Made by a program: the position numbers and the translations under genes. DNA of 64,000 bases from Bacteroidia bacterium (lineage in GTDB: Bacteria; Bacteroidota; Bacteroidia; Flavobacteriales_E; Vicingaceae). Shown here in pieces: positions 26,424 to 34,600 of this stretch (its first letter is position 1; each line of letters begins with the position of its first letter). Location: the NCBI GenBank assembly GCA_030433355.1, contig JAUIMG010000001.1, positions 186,001 through 250,000 of the forward strand, given 5' to 3'. The notes under the pieces are model-generated. The model saw only the letters and a list, made by a program, of their open reading frames with translations, was not told the origin of the DNA and made no database searches.

Positions 26424-28322
26424 CTATCTCTTTTTATAGTCTAACATTTTATCTAATGTCTCTGTAGACACCGCATGATAGTTTGGCCTTGCAATCTCAT
26501 AGATAGCTTTTGCTCTTTCTATACCGGCATTAGACTCTAATATGGACTTATAAATTGGGACCAAGAACTTTCTTCTTCCCACATTTACGAGAAACTCTTG
26601 CACTGCTTCATCTGCATAAGCATAATTGTTAGGGATTACTTTCTCAAACCAAGCAGATTTTATCTCTGAGTTACCACTTTCTGTAAATCCAAAGTTTTGA
26701 TCTAATCCTTTCATTTGCTCTTTACTCAACTCCTTAGGAAGCTCTCTTATGAAATACATCCATTGTTGAGTAACCCATCCTTCTGTTTCTAAATCTAGTG
26801 AACCTTCTTTAAATGCTAACAACTCTTCATCTACTATCTCAAACTTTGTTGAAGTAACTTTTGGACAATTAGCAGGAAGTCCACCTTCATAAACCCATTC
26901 ATTAATCTTAATGGTATTAGCCCAGCTACTATCTTTACTTAAAAGCTTCTCATCAATTACATTTAAGAAAACCTCTGTAGTCATCACTTGAAAAGCATAT
27001 TCATTAAAGTATTCATTTAAAAAAGCATCCCAATTTTCTCTCCCAACAGTTTCTTCAATTAAACGAAGTAAGAAATAACCTTTATCATAAGGTATCGCAG
27101 TTAAACCATCATCTGGATTCCTTCCTTTTAAATTAACCTTCAACCTCGTGTCTTCCATCCTATCTTCAGACTTCATTCTATTTATTTCATCATTCAAATC
27201 TTGAAAGGATAAAATGGCTAGCATGTTAGCGAAGTCTTTACCGTATATTTCTTCCATAATTCTATTTTCAAAATAGACTGTAAAACCTTCATTCAACCAA
27301 ATATCTTCCCAATTGGCATTGGTTACTAAATTACCTGACCATGAGTGTGCTAATTCATGAGCAATTAATGCTGTTAAAGAACGATCTCCGGCAATAATCG
27401 TAGGAGTAGCAAATGTCAGTCTAGGATTCTCCATGCCACCAAATGGAAAAGAGGGCGGTAATACAATAACGTCATATTTTCCCCATCTATAGTCTCCATA
27501 AAGTGATTCCGCTGTATCCACCATATCTTGCATATTTGCAAATTCATATGCAGAGGCTTCTAAAAGTTCCGGCTCTGCATATACTCCCGCTACATCTCCT
27601 AAAGATTGATATTCTATATTACCCACTGCTAAAGCAAATAGATAGGACGGTATAGCTTGCTCCATCTTGAAAGTATAAACACCACTCTCATTCTTACTCG
27701 TTGGATTTGTTGCACTCATTAAAGCCAACATACCTTTGGGCACCGTAACCTCAGCATCGTAGGTAAAGCGAACTCCAGGCCCATCTTGAGATGGCAACCA
27801 AGTTCTAGCCAAGATTGCCTGAGACTGCGTAAATAGGAAAGGATGCTTCTTTCCTGCGGTTTGAACCGGGTCTAAAAATTGAAGTGCATCTGCACCCTCC
27901 GTTGTTTCATAGTCTATAGAAATCGTCTTGGTTTCCTTCGATATTGGAATACTCAATTTACTTCCTAAAAAAGAGTTGGTATTTTCAATTTTAAAACCGA
28001 GTGCTCCTTCCTTATCGTCTCTTCTAACTTCTTTAATAATTAGATTTCTACTATCTAAATGTATGGTATCAACTCCCTTTAAATTTTCTATGCTATAAGT
28101 AGCCAAAGCAGAAATAACCTTCTTTTCAAAATCAACCTTAGCCTTCCAGTCTAAATGTTTTACAACTGCTTCAGCAGGCTTAGCGAAGCTATGATGATCT
28201 GTATAATCCATTTTTATTTCTTTTTTTGAATCACTATTTGATTTTGACTTATTATCTAGCTCAGGAGTACCACAAGCCATAAAGACCATTATTATTAGCG
28301 CAAGGCTTTTAAATTTCAACAT
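26424..28322 (-). CDS. M1-family zinc aminopeptidase, lipoprotein
   Basis: A lipoprotein signal ends at Cys17 (VFMACG). The N-terminal beta domain is followed by the M1 catalytic domain with FGGMENP (substrate exopeptidase motif), HELAHSW (about 319-325) and WLNEGF carrying the third zinc ligand. The C-terminal helical part matches the leukotriene A4 hydrolase/aminopeptidase B group. It would trim peptides in the periplasm or at the outer membrane, giving amino acids for uptake. The length of 632 residues is usual. Confidence 0.94.
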   Translation of the reverse strand: MLKFKSLALIIMVFMACGTPELDNKSKSNSDSKKEIKMDYTDHHSFAKPAEAVVKHLDWKAKVDFEKKVISALATYSIENLKGVDTIHLDSRNLIIKEVRRDDKEGALGFKIENTNSFLGSKLSIPISKETKTISIDYETTEGADALQFLDPVQTAGKKHPFLFTQSQAILARTWLPSQDGPGVRFTYDAEVTVPKGMLALMSATNPTSKNESGVYTFKMEQAIPSYLFALAVGNIEYQSLGDVAGVYAEPELLEASAYEFANMQDMVDTAESLYGDYRWGKYDVIVLPPSFPFGGMENPRLTFATPTIIAGDRSLTALIAHELAHSWSGNLVTNANWEDIWLNEGFTVYFENRIMEEIYGKDFANMLAILSFQDLNDEINRMKSEDRMEDTRLKVNLKGRNPDDGLTAIPYDKGYFLLRLIEETVGRENWDAFLNEYFNEYAFQVMTTEVFLNVIDEKLLSKDSSWANTIKINEWVYEGGLPANCPKVTSTKFEIVDEELLAFKEGSLDLETEGWVTQQWMYFIRELPKELSKEQMKGLDQNFGFTESGNSEIKSAWFEKVIPNNYAYADEAVQEFLVNVGRRKFLVPIYKSILESNAGIERAKAIYEIARPNYHAVSTETLDKMLDYKKR

Positions 28323-28394
28323 TTTTATAAAATTTAGGATACGAATTTAAGCAAAGCATACCTTCTTTTTAATTGTGCTTAATAGTTGAAATAA

Positions 28395-28451
28395 TTAATA
28401 TTAGATTAACATATTAGTAAAAAGGTCTTAACCTTATCAGACATACCTTTG
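28395..28451 (+). promoter_or_regulatory. PhoB-type repeats and -7 element before a small exported protein
   Basis: Four half-sites start every 11 bases: TTAA at 28395, TTAAC at 28406, GTAA at 28417 and TTAACC at 28428. The last is CTTAACCT (28427-28434), identical to the repeat unit of PhoB-type boxes in cyanobacteria. TACCTTTG (28444-28451) matches the Bacteroidota -7 consensus TAnnTTTG. It lies only five bases before the probable ATG at 28457, so a very short or absent leader is expected. Confidence 0.5.
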
Positions 28452-28456
28452 TGTTA

Positions 28457-28786
28457 ATGCAAATAGCAAAGAAATATATAGTCCTTTCACTAGCCTTTCT
28501 ATTTATTGGCGGTTCTGTTTTCGCTGGTGGAAACAATAAAACTGTTCAACTTAAAGGAAAAGTAGTAGATAATCAAGGAAATCCAGTCATTGGAGCTAAG
28601 ATTGAAGTTTCTAACTCCAATCAAATTGTCTATACTGATTTTGATGGAGAGTTTTCTTTTCAAACAAATAAAACAGATGAAAAGGAAATCAAAATTTCTT
28701 ACATTTCCTATGAAGAGCAAAATCTTGTTCTAAATTCAGAAGATTTGAATAGTTCTGAATTGCTTTTTCAACTCTACTCTAAGTAA
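28457..28786 (+). CDS. small exported carboxypeptidase-regulatory-like domain protein
   Basis: About 109 residues. The frame can be read from a GTG at 28451, but the ATG at 28457 is favoured because it opens a clean signal peptide (MQIAKKYIVLSLAFLFIGG, cleavage after VFA). The mature protein is one CarboxypepD_reg-like domain (LKGKVVDNQGNPVIGAKIEV, FDGEFSF), a beta sandwich usually found at the N-terminus of TonB-dependent receptors. It is free-standing here, so it may bind surface glycans or partner a receptor. The neighbouring promoter has PhoB-type half-sites, suggesting phosphate control. The function is unknown. Confidence 0.75.
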   Translation: MQIAKKYIVLSLAFLFIGGSVFAGGNNKTVQLKGKVVDNQGNPVIGAKIEVSNSNQIVYTDFDGEFSFQTNKTDEKEIKISYISYEEQNLVLNSEDLNSSELLFQLYSK

Positions 28787-28833
28787 TATCTATTTCTTTT
28801 TCAGCTAGTTAAGCTAAACTCCTCTCCTGAGTA

Positions 28834-28886
28834 TTAACATTTTGTATCTCCAATGTTACCTTAATGTTAATTTTTCCTTACCTTTG
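28834..28886 (+). promoter_or_regulatory. PhoB-type repeats and -7 element before the MORN protein
   Basis: Half-sites start at 28834 (TTAAC), 28845 (TATC, poor), 28856 (TTACC) and 28867 (TTAAT), again every 11 bases. TACCTTTG at 28879-28886 is the -7 element, and the ATG follows at 28913 after a normal leader. The same layout before the previous gene supports common control. Confidence 0.5.
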
Positions 28887-28912
28887 TCTTAACAATACAA
28901 ATACTTAAGGTT

Positions 28913-29377
28913 ATGAGAAGAAATATTTTTGCTGCTTTAGGATTAAGCCTTTTACTTACCACGACTGCGTTTTCACAAGATTTAGTTTATAACGAAGGTC
29001 AGTACTTTACAAAAAGTGATGAACTATATAAAGGAAGTTATTCTACCTTTTTTGAGAATGGCAACAAGGAAGCTACGTATACATTAGAAAATGGAATCCT
29101 TAATGGAAAAGCTGAATTCTTTTTTAATAATGGAAAAACTCAAGAATTAGGATTCTATCAAAATGGAGAAAAGCATGGTGAATGGACGCGATGGAATAAA
29201 GAAGGAGAGATTACCGGTAAAGTACAATATTATTTAGGAGAAAAAGACGGAAAATGGATTCTGTTTGACGATCAAGGTAATAAAAGATATGAAATGCATT
29301 ACAACAAAGGTCAAAAAATAGGCCTTTGGAAAATGTGGGATGAAAATGGAAAATTAGTTTCAGAGAAGGAGTACTAA
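28913..29377 (+). CDS. exported MORN-repeat (YwqK-like) protein
   Basis: A signal peptide (about 1-21, cleavage after AFS) precedes five to six MORN_2-type repeats of about 22 residues, such as YKGSYSTFFENGNKEATY and NGEKHGEWTRWNKEGEI. Such proteins are frequently called antitoxin YwqK, but no toxin gene is present and the signal peptide argues for an extracytoplasmic role, perhaps binding lipids or glycans at the envelope. The promoter carries PhoB-type half-sites. The real function is not known. Confidence 0.85.
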   Translation: MRRNIFAALGLSLLLTTTAFSQDLVYNEGQYFTKSDELYKGSYSTFFENGNKEATYTLENGILNGKAEFFFNNGKTQELGFYQNGEKHGEWTRWNKEGEITGKVQYYLGEKDGKWILFDDQGNKRYEMHYNKGQKIGLWKMWDENGKLVSEKEY

Positions 29378-29405
29378 CATTAGTTAGCACTCCCCTTTTT
29401 GTTTT

Positions 29406-29437
29406 ATCCCTCATGTGCAGACATGAGGGATTTTTTT
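29406..29437 (+). terminator. intrinsic terminator between convergent genes
   Basis: ATCCCTCATG (29406-29415) pairs perfectly with CATGAGGGAT (29422-29431) over a 6-base loop, followed by a T run. It ends the MORN gene transcript and, on the other strand, lies just after the stop of the TonB receptor gene. Confidence 0.9.
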
Positions 29438-29440
29438 GTT

Positions 29441-32335
29441 TTAAAACTTGTGACTAATCCCTATACTAAAGGCTGTACCTGGATTAAATGAAGTGAAAAA
29501 TTGATCTTCTGCACGGAAAGATTCAAAAATCTCCTCTCTTTTATCCCCCAAAATATTTTCCACTTTTAAATCGATAGAAGTATTCTTCTCTTCACCGATT
29601 TTTTTAGAAAACCCCCAGTTTAAACTATGAAAAGGAACTTGATAGATATCAGGCACAAAACCAGTACCTACTATAAGAAGAGTTTTTCCTTTAACATTAT
29701 AAAACAAACCTGAATTAATCCCCTTTTCAAGGTTACTGTAAGTAATTCCAAAGTTGACAACATAAGGAGCTTGACCTGCCATTTCTCTTGTATCTTCTAT
29801 TTTTTCTCCATTTCTTGCATTTTCCAATCTTGCATTATACTCACTTTCTGTCATTTCAACAGAAGATTGAACAATTGTTAAGTTTCCACTTAAACTAAAC
29901 TTATCTAATTTGGAACTTATAAAATCCATGCTTTTAGTTGCCTCTAATTCTAATCCAAATAAAGACGCATTTCCAACATTTCTTGGTTGATATTCAAATC
30001 CTGTATTATTGATAGGCAACCTTACTAGTTCAATTGGGTTTTCAAAGCTTTTATAAAAAACACTTACCGAATAAATTTGACCTCTTTCCATAAACTGCTC
30101 CCATCGTAAATCTATATTATTAATGTTGGTAGAAACCAAATTTCCATCCCAAACAGGTTCTACTGGATTTAAACTACCATTAAATGTTCTATTAGTTACA
30201 GGATCTATAATTTGAGCAAAGGATAGCTCTTTAAATGAAGGCCTTGCAATAGTTTGCGTAAAGCTAAATCTTAGATTTTGCTCCTCGGCTAGACTATAAA
30301 TTAAATTTATTGATGGGAAAAAGTTGGTTTCGCTCAAAACCTCTTCATTATCTAGATTATTCCCATCAGGATTCCCAGAAGCGAATCTTTGATCTCTTCC
30401 AGTGTGATTTTGGACAAAATTCTCCATTCTCACACCAATTATTGATTTTAAAGAACTAGTAATATTAAATTCCTCTGAAATAAAAACACCAATATTTTGA
30501 GAATTTGCTTGATACTCATTCGGATTAGGGGTTTGATTAGCAGAAACGTGATGAGCATTTGGCGTGTTTGGAAATGAATTAGCAGGCAAAAGAACATCAT
30601 TTGGATCTGCACCTGGCCATTCTTGCCTTCCAATAAACTGTATCCTATAATTTAATATTTCATAATCTCTGGATTTATAAGAATGACTAAATCCAAATTT
30701 CAATATCGCATCCTCATCAAACAATTTATGATCTTTCTTTAGGTTTAGTTTAGACACAATATTAAATTCAGAAAGCTCTCTCCAAGTTCTAGTTGGAACA
30801 CCTGCATTACCAACCTGAAAGGAAGTATCCACTGTAGAATAAGTAAAAGCTGTTCTTCTTAAGTCAGGATCATTGGCTGTTGAAAAAGTTGGAGATACTC
30901 TCCAATCCACTTCCCAGCCATCTGCTTTTAACACATGAGTCCCATTTAGCAAGAAGTTTGTTAAACTCCTTTCTGTGTACTCTAAATTATGGGAACCACC
31001 TATATATCCAGATCTTCCAACGGCACTAGAATTTTGGTCCAAATCAAATCTTGCAGACTTGCTTTCACCATTTTGTAATCGCATTGCAGTAAATCTGATT
31101 TTTGATAATTTGGTCTTATAAGCTAATCCTCCTAATAGTCCTACAAGATTATTTCTAGTACTTACCTCTCCAATTTGTCTATCAGAATAAACCAATTCAT
31201 TTTCGTCTTTGTCAATTTCTCGTTGATATTCTGAATAAACTACCTCATCGTAATACCTATAGTCGTTTTTATAGGACAAGGAGAATATGTAACCCAATTT
31301 GGGGCTTCGTTTTGTGTTTTCTTTCTTCTTGTTCAAGTCTATTTGGTCTCCAATTGTAAAGCTGGCACTATAATCTAATAGACTTGTTGTTCTATCAGCT
31401 CCTAATTGTTTATTGAATTTATCGTTAAATGTAATTACATCTTCATCTGTATCACGAAAAGGAATAGGCAAAAACTCTTCTCGTGCTTGATTTGGTAATT
31501 CTCTTGTGCCATCATCAAAACCAAGCCAATCAGTTCCTCCTCCATCATAACTTAAATAATCGGAATTAAAGTGCATAGAAGGGTTATAAGAAATCCCAAC
31601 TGAGGCAGACATAATTTTTTCATCTGGAAATGCCTTGGTTTCAATGTTTACTAGACCTCCTGCAAAATCAGCAGGTAAATCAGGAGTAAAGTTTTTAGAA
31701 ACTATAATGTTATCTATTAAGTTTGTTGGAAATATATCCATCTGCAAGCTATTTTTATCAGGATCTAGACCTGGTATATCCATCCCATTTAATGTAACTT
31801 TTGAATACCTATCTCCTAATCCTCTAACATAGATATATTTTCCACCTTCAATAGAAACTCCTGTTACTCTTTGTGCAGCTTCAATTGCAGAACCATCACC
31901 TGTTAATGCCATTTTTTGAGCAGAGATACCATCCATCATGGTAGCTGATTTCTTCTTCATCGTGTTTAGAGCAGCCTCAGACTTTCTGGTTGCCGTAGCA
32001 GTAACAACTACTTCATCTAGCGCTAGAGCACTAGACTTCATCCTAATGTTACCAATATTAGTTACTTCTCCTGCTTTTACTTCAATATTCTCTATTGTAG
32101 TCTTTTGAAAAGATATATAGGAAACTTGTAAGGTATAGTTGCCAGAAGGGATACTAATTGAAAACTTACCATCTAAATCAGTTGAAGTTCCAGTTAAAGG
32201 ATTAAGTATAGCAACATTTGCTCCTATGACAGTTTCCCCCGTTTCGTCTTCTATAACTGTTCCACGTATAGTTCCATTTTGGGCATAAGTTGAAAATGAA
32301 AATATTAGAAATAAGCCAAAAAATAGATTTTTCAT
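29441..32335 (-). CDS. TonB-dependent outer-membrane receptor
   Basis: The 964-residue protein has a signal peptide (1-18), a CarboxypepD_reg-like domain (about 22-105), a plug domain with GVSIEGGKYIYVRGLGDRYS and GMDIPGLDPDKNS (about 150-200), and a 22-strand barrel ending in SIGISHKF with the usual terminal Phe. It takes up a substrate across the outer membrane with energy from TonB-ExbBD. The upstream beta-helix lipoprotein gene and the divergent PhoB/PhoR-like pair suggest a phosphorus compound, since such receptor/lipoprotein pairs beside PhoBR have been linked to phosphate limitation. This substrate guess is inference. Confidence 0.93.
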   Translation of the reverse strand: MKNLFFGLFLIFSFSTYAQNGTIRGTVIEDETGETVIGANVAILNPLTGTSTDLDGKFSISIPSGNYTLQVSYISFQKTTIENIEVKAGEVTNIGNIRMKSSALALDEVVVTATATRKSEAALNTMKKKSATMMDGISAQKMALTGDGSAIEAAQRVTGVSIEGGKYIYVRGLGDRYSKVTLNGMDIPGLDPDKNSLQMDIFPTNLIDNIIVSKNFTPDLPADFAGGLVNIETKAFPDEKIMSASVGISYNPSMHFNSDYLSYDGGGTDWLGFDDGTRELPNQAREEFLPIPFRDTDEDVITFNDKFNKQLGADRTTSLLDYSASFTIGDQIDLNKKKENTKRSPKLGYIFSLSYKNDYRYYDEVVYSEYQREIDKDENELVYSDRQIGEVSTRNNLVGLLGGLAYKTKLSKIRFTAMRLQNGESKSARFDLDQNSSAVGRSGYIGGSHNLEYTERSLTNFLLNGTHVLKADGWEVDWRVSPTFSTANDPDLRRTAFTYSTVDTSFQVGNAGVPTRTWRELSEFNIVSKLNLKKDHKLFDEDAILKFGFSHSYKSRDYEILNYRIQFIGRQEWPGADPNDVLLPANSFPNTPNAHHVSANQTPNPNEYQANSQNIGVFISEEFNITSSLKSIIGVRMENFVQNHTGRDQRFASGNPDGNNLDNEEVLSETNFFPSINLIYSLAEEQNLRFSFTQTIARPSFKELSFAQIIDPVTNRTFNGSLNPVEPVWDGNLVSTNINNIDLRWEQFMERGQIYSVSVFYKSFENPIELVRLPINNTGFEYQPRNVGNASLFGLELEATKSMDFISSKLDKFSLSGNLTIVQSSVEMTESEYNARLENARNGEKIEDTREMAGQAPYVVNFGITYSNLEKGINSGLFYNVKGKTLLIVGTGFVPDIYQVPFHSLNWGFSKKIGEEKNTSIDLKVENILGDKREEIFESFRAEDQFFTSFNPGTAFSIGISHKF

Positions 32336-32373
32336 TAATAGATGGTTTTGTTGTTTCGGTTTTTTTTAAACAT

Positions 32374-32404
32374 TAATAGACCCTCAAAATTTGAGGGTCT
32401 ATTA
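32374..32404 (-). terminator. palindrome between the lipoprotein and TonB receptor genes
   Basis: A perfect 15-bp inverted repeat (TAATAGACCCTCAAA, 32374-32388, with its complement at 32390-32404) around one central base lies downstream of the beta-helix lipoprotein gene. On the minus strand it is followed by a short TTT and an A run rather than a T run. It may be a bidirectional terminator or an mRNA-stability hairpin that reduces transcription of the receptor. Confidence 0.6.
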
Positions 32405-32437
32405 TTTAAATAGAAAATTTAAAATTACTTTTTAATA

Positions 32438-33682
32438 CTATAATCCTGAAAGTGCTCCACTTGCACCTGCCCAAGACCATGATCCAAATTCTGTCATATC
32501 AGCAAATCCTGTTGTTCCTGCTGAAACAAAAGCATTTATTGCAGTTTCCGTTTGATCAACATAATTGATAACATCTGCCGCAGCAACGTCAATAGTAATG
32601 TTTGCTAATGTTAAATAATCTCTTGAAGCTCTTCCTTGAGAGTTTACTTTCTGACCACTTGAAACATTCGTAAAGAATATATTTGATAAATCAGCATTTG
32701 TATTTACATCATAATTAATCAAATCTCCAGCAGGTGTCATATCTGGTCTTGTAGTTACAACGGTGCCATTAGTAATAGTGTGATTCCCATTGATGTATGA
32801 ACCTTCTGGACCATCTAATTCAAATGGAGACCCTTCCATTCCTACTAAAACGAAATTATCAATGGTACCATTATATGCATTGTCAGTATCTAAAGCATCA
32901 TCTCCATTATTCCAAACTATAATGTTAGTAGCATTCACAGTTCCTCCGTAAAATTCTAATCCATCATCTGCATTAGCAACAATTTCAACATGATCTACAA
33001 CAGTTCCATTACCAACACCACCAAACGATATTCCGTTTAATTCATTTCCAGAACCTATACTTGTTCCGCCATGTCTTACAGAAACGTATCTTAAAATTCC
33101 TGAATTATCAGCATCATCAGTCCCTCCATATCTACCATCTAAATCTGTAGCAGGTACACCTTCAATTTGCGCTTCATCAAATGTTGAAGTTGGATCTAAA
33201 GTTCCTTTAGATATCCTAGCATTTCCTAAAATTGCTAAACCACCCCATTGACCTTGAAGATTTGAAGGTAAGTTTGGTGAAATAACCTCTCCTGGTTGAA
33301 TTCTATCTAAAACAGAAGTAAAAATAATTGGCTCAGAAGCAGTTCCTTCAGCAATGATTTTTGCATCTCTCATTACCATCAAAACTTTTGCGTTTGACTC
33401 TTGTCCTTCTGCACCCTTAACAATCGTACCAGGCTGGATAGTTAATGTTGCAGGTGGTCTTACTTTAATTCTTCCTGTTAGCACATAAATAGTATCCTTA
33501 CTCCAAGTTGTGTTAGAGCTAATATCCAATCCGATTAATTTTTCTGGAGCTCCAGTAGTAGGACGAACAGGTGTAACAGGATCTTTTTTATCATCATCTT
33601 CACAAGAAGTAAATGAAACAGTTACAGCACAAGCTAGAGCTGCTCCCATTAATAATTTTTTAGATAATCTAAAATTTTTCAT
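32438..33682 (-). CDS. beta-helix surface lipoprotein paired with TonB receptor
   Basis: A lipoprotein signal ends at Cys27 (SFTSCEDDDKK), and the acidic and polar residues that follow could serve as a surface-export signal. The mature part begins with TTWSKDTIYVLTGRIKV and TLTIQPGTIVKGAEG. It looks like a right-handed parallel beta-helix, with repeated G-rich turns (DNSGILRYVSVRHGG, GISFGGVGNGTVVDHVEI). Proteins of this kind are widespread in Bacteroidota next to TonB receptors. It is probably a substrate-binding partner of the receptor gene downstream. The divergent response regulator gene and TTAA half-sites before it point to phosphate control. No enzymatic motif was found. Confidence 0.8.
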   Translation of the reverse strand: MKNFRLSKKLLMGAALACAVTVSFTSCEDDDKKDPVTPVRPTTGAPEKLIGLDISSNTTWSKDTIYVLTGRIKVRPPATLTIQPGTIVKGAEGQESNAKVLMVMRDAKIIAEGTASEPIIFTSVLDRIQPGEVISPNLPSNLQGQWGGLAILGNARISKGTLDPTSTFDEAQIEGVPATDLDGRYGGTDDADNSGILRYVSVRHGGTSIGSGNELNGISFGGVGNGTVVDHVEIVANADDGLEFYGGTVNATNIIVWNNGDDALDTDNAYNGTIDNFVLVGMEGSPFELDGPEGSYINGNHTITNGTVVTTRPDMTPAGDLINYDVNTNADLSNIFFTNVSSGQKVNSQGRASRDYLTLANITIDVAAADVINYVDQTETAINAFVSAGTTGFADMTEFGSWSWAGASGALSGL

Positions 33683-33726
33683 TTCAATAAAAATTAGTTT
33701 CAGTTTTTGTTTTTGTTTAACTCCTG

Positions 33727-33804
33727 CAAATGTGGCCCCTCTTCTTTATCTCTATCTTGTTTTGAGGTTATTAATAATTTATTGAAACATTAACTCAATG
33801 TTAA
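33727..33804 (-). promoter_or_regulatory. possible promoter and PhoB-type half-sites before the lipoprotein gene
   Basis: On the minus strand, TTAAC and TTAAT half-sites start 11 bases apart (33804 and 33793). CACATTTG (33734-33727), one base off the -7 consensus, lies about 45 bases before the ATG. The gap between half-sites and -7 element (about 60 bases) is too large for direct contact, so either the start point is elsewhere or the half-sites serve the divergent gene. Confidence 0.3.
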
Positions 33805-33845
33805 GGCCCTATTGATTCTTTGAAAACTTGAGATAAAAGCCTTTA

Positions 33846-33902
33846 TTAATTAATTGTTAATCTTGAATTAACATAGCTAATCACACTTCCTTTCTATCTT
33901 CG
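33846..33902 (+). promoter_or_regulatory. triple PhoB-type repeat and -7 element before phoB-like gene
   Basis: TTAA starts at 33846, 33857 and 33868, exactly 11 bases apart, the spacing of PhoB half-sites. TATCTTCG (33895-33902) is a -7-like element 20 bases before the ATG. This would fit autoregulation of the PhoB-like protein. Confidence 0.5.
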
Positions 33903-33922
33903 CAGAAGATTTTATATAAATC

Positions 33923-34600
33923 ATGAAAAAAGAAAAGATACTTATAGTAGATGACGAACCAGACATATTAGAAATAGTTGGTTATAATCTAAAAAAAGAA
34001 GGATATACTGTATTTACTGCTAATAATGGTAAAGAGTCTATCAAAATTGCGAAAAAAGAAAATCCTGATTTAATTATTTTAGATGTTATGATGCCAGAAA
34101 TGGATGGCATGGAAACTTGTTATCAAATGAGGAACATCTCCTCCTTAAAAGATACTCTCATAGCTTTTCTATCTGCCAGAGGAGAAGATTATTCTCAAAT
34201 TGCTGGATTTGATGCAGGTGCTGACGATTACATAACAAAACCAGTTAAACCAAGAGTATTAGTCAGTAAGGTTAAAGCAATTTTAAGACGTAAAGGTGGA
34301 ACTACAAGTGAAGAAAAAGATGTTGAAGTAGGAGAAATTGCTATTGATAGAGAACGATATATCATCAAAAAGAAAGGTAAAGAAATCAATTTACCAAAAA
34401 AGGAATTCGAGTTGCTTTCATTATTAATGAGTAAACCTGGCAGAGTATACACTAGAGAAGTTATTATGAATACTATATGGGGTGGCGAAGTTGTTGTAGG
34501 CGATAGAACCATTGATGTGCATATAAGAAAACTAAGAGAAAAGTTAGGAGACAAATATATTAAGACGGTTAAGGGAGTTGGATATAAGTTTGAGGCCTAA
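33923..34600 (+). CDS. PhoB-like OmpR-family response regulator
   Basis: The receiver domain has DDE at 10-12, phospho-acceptor Asp54 in LIILDVMMPEMDG and the conserved lysine in YITKPVKP. A C-terminal OmpR/PhoB winged helix follows (KEFELLSLLMSKPGRVYTRE, DRTIDVHIRKLREKLG). The length of 225 residues is standard. The kinase gene that follows overlaps it. In this phylum such a pair, divergent from a TonB receptor/lipoprotein unit, most often regulates phosphate genes. Its own promoter has three TTAA half-sites spaced 11 bases apart. The assignment to the PhoB subgroup is by resemblance, not proven. Confidence 0.9.
   Translation: MKKEKILIVDDEPDILEIVGYNLKKEGYTVFTANNGKESIKIAKKENPDLIILDVMMPEMDGMETCYQMRNISSLKDTLIAFLSARGEDYSQIAGFDAGADDYITKPVKPRVLVSKVKAILRRKGGTTSEEKDVEVGEIAIDRERYIIKKKGKEINLPKKEFELLSLLMSKPGRVYTREVIMNTIWGGEVVVGDRTIDVHIRKLREKLGDKYIKTVKGVGYKFEA

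Noticed and set aside
28395-28886. CRISPR-like short repeats
   Set aside because: The 11-base periodic TTAA units are half-sites within promoters, without spacers or conserved repeats.
28913-29377. YwqK-type antitoxin of a toxin-antitoxin pair
   Set aside because: It has a signal peptide and no toxin gene beside it.
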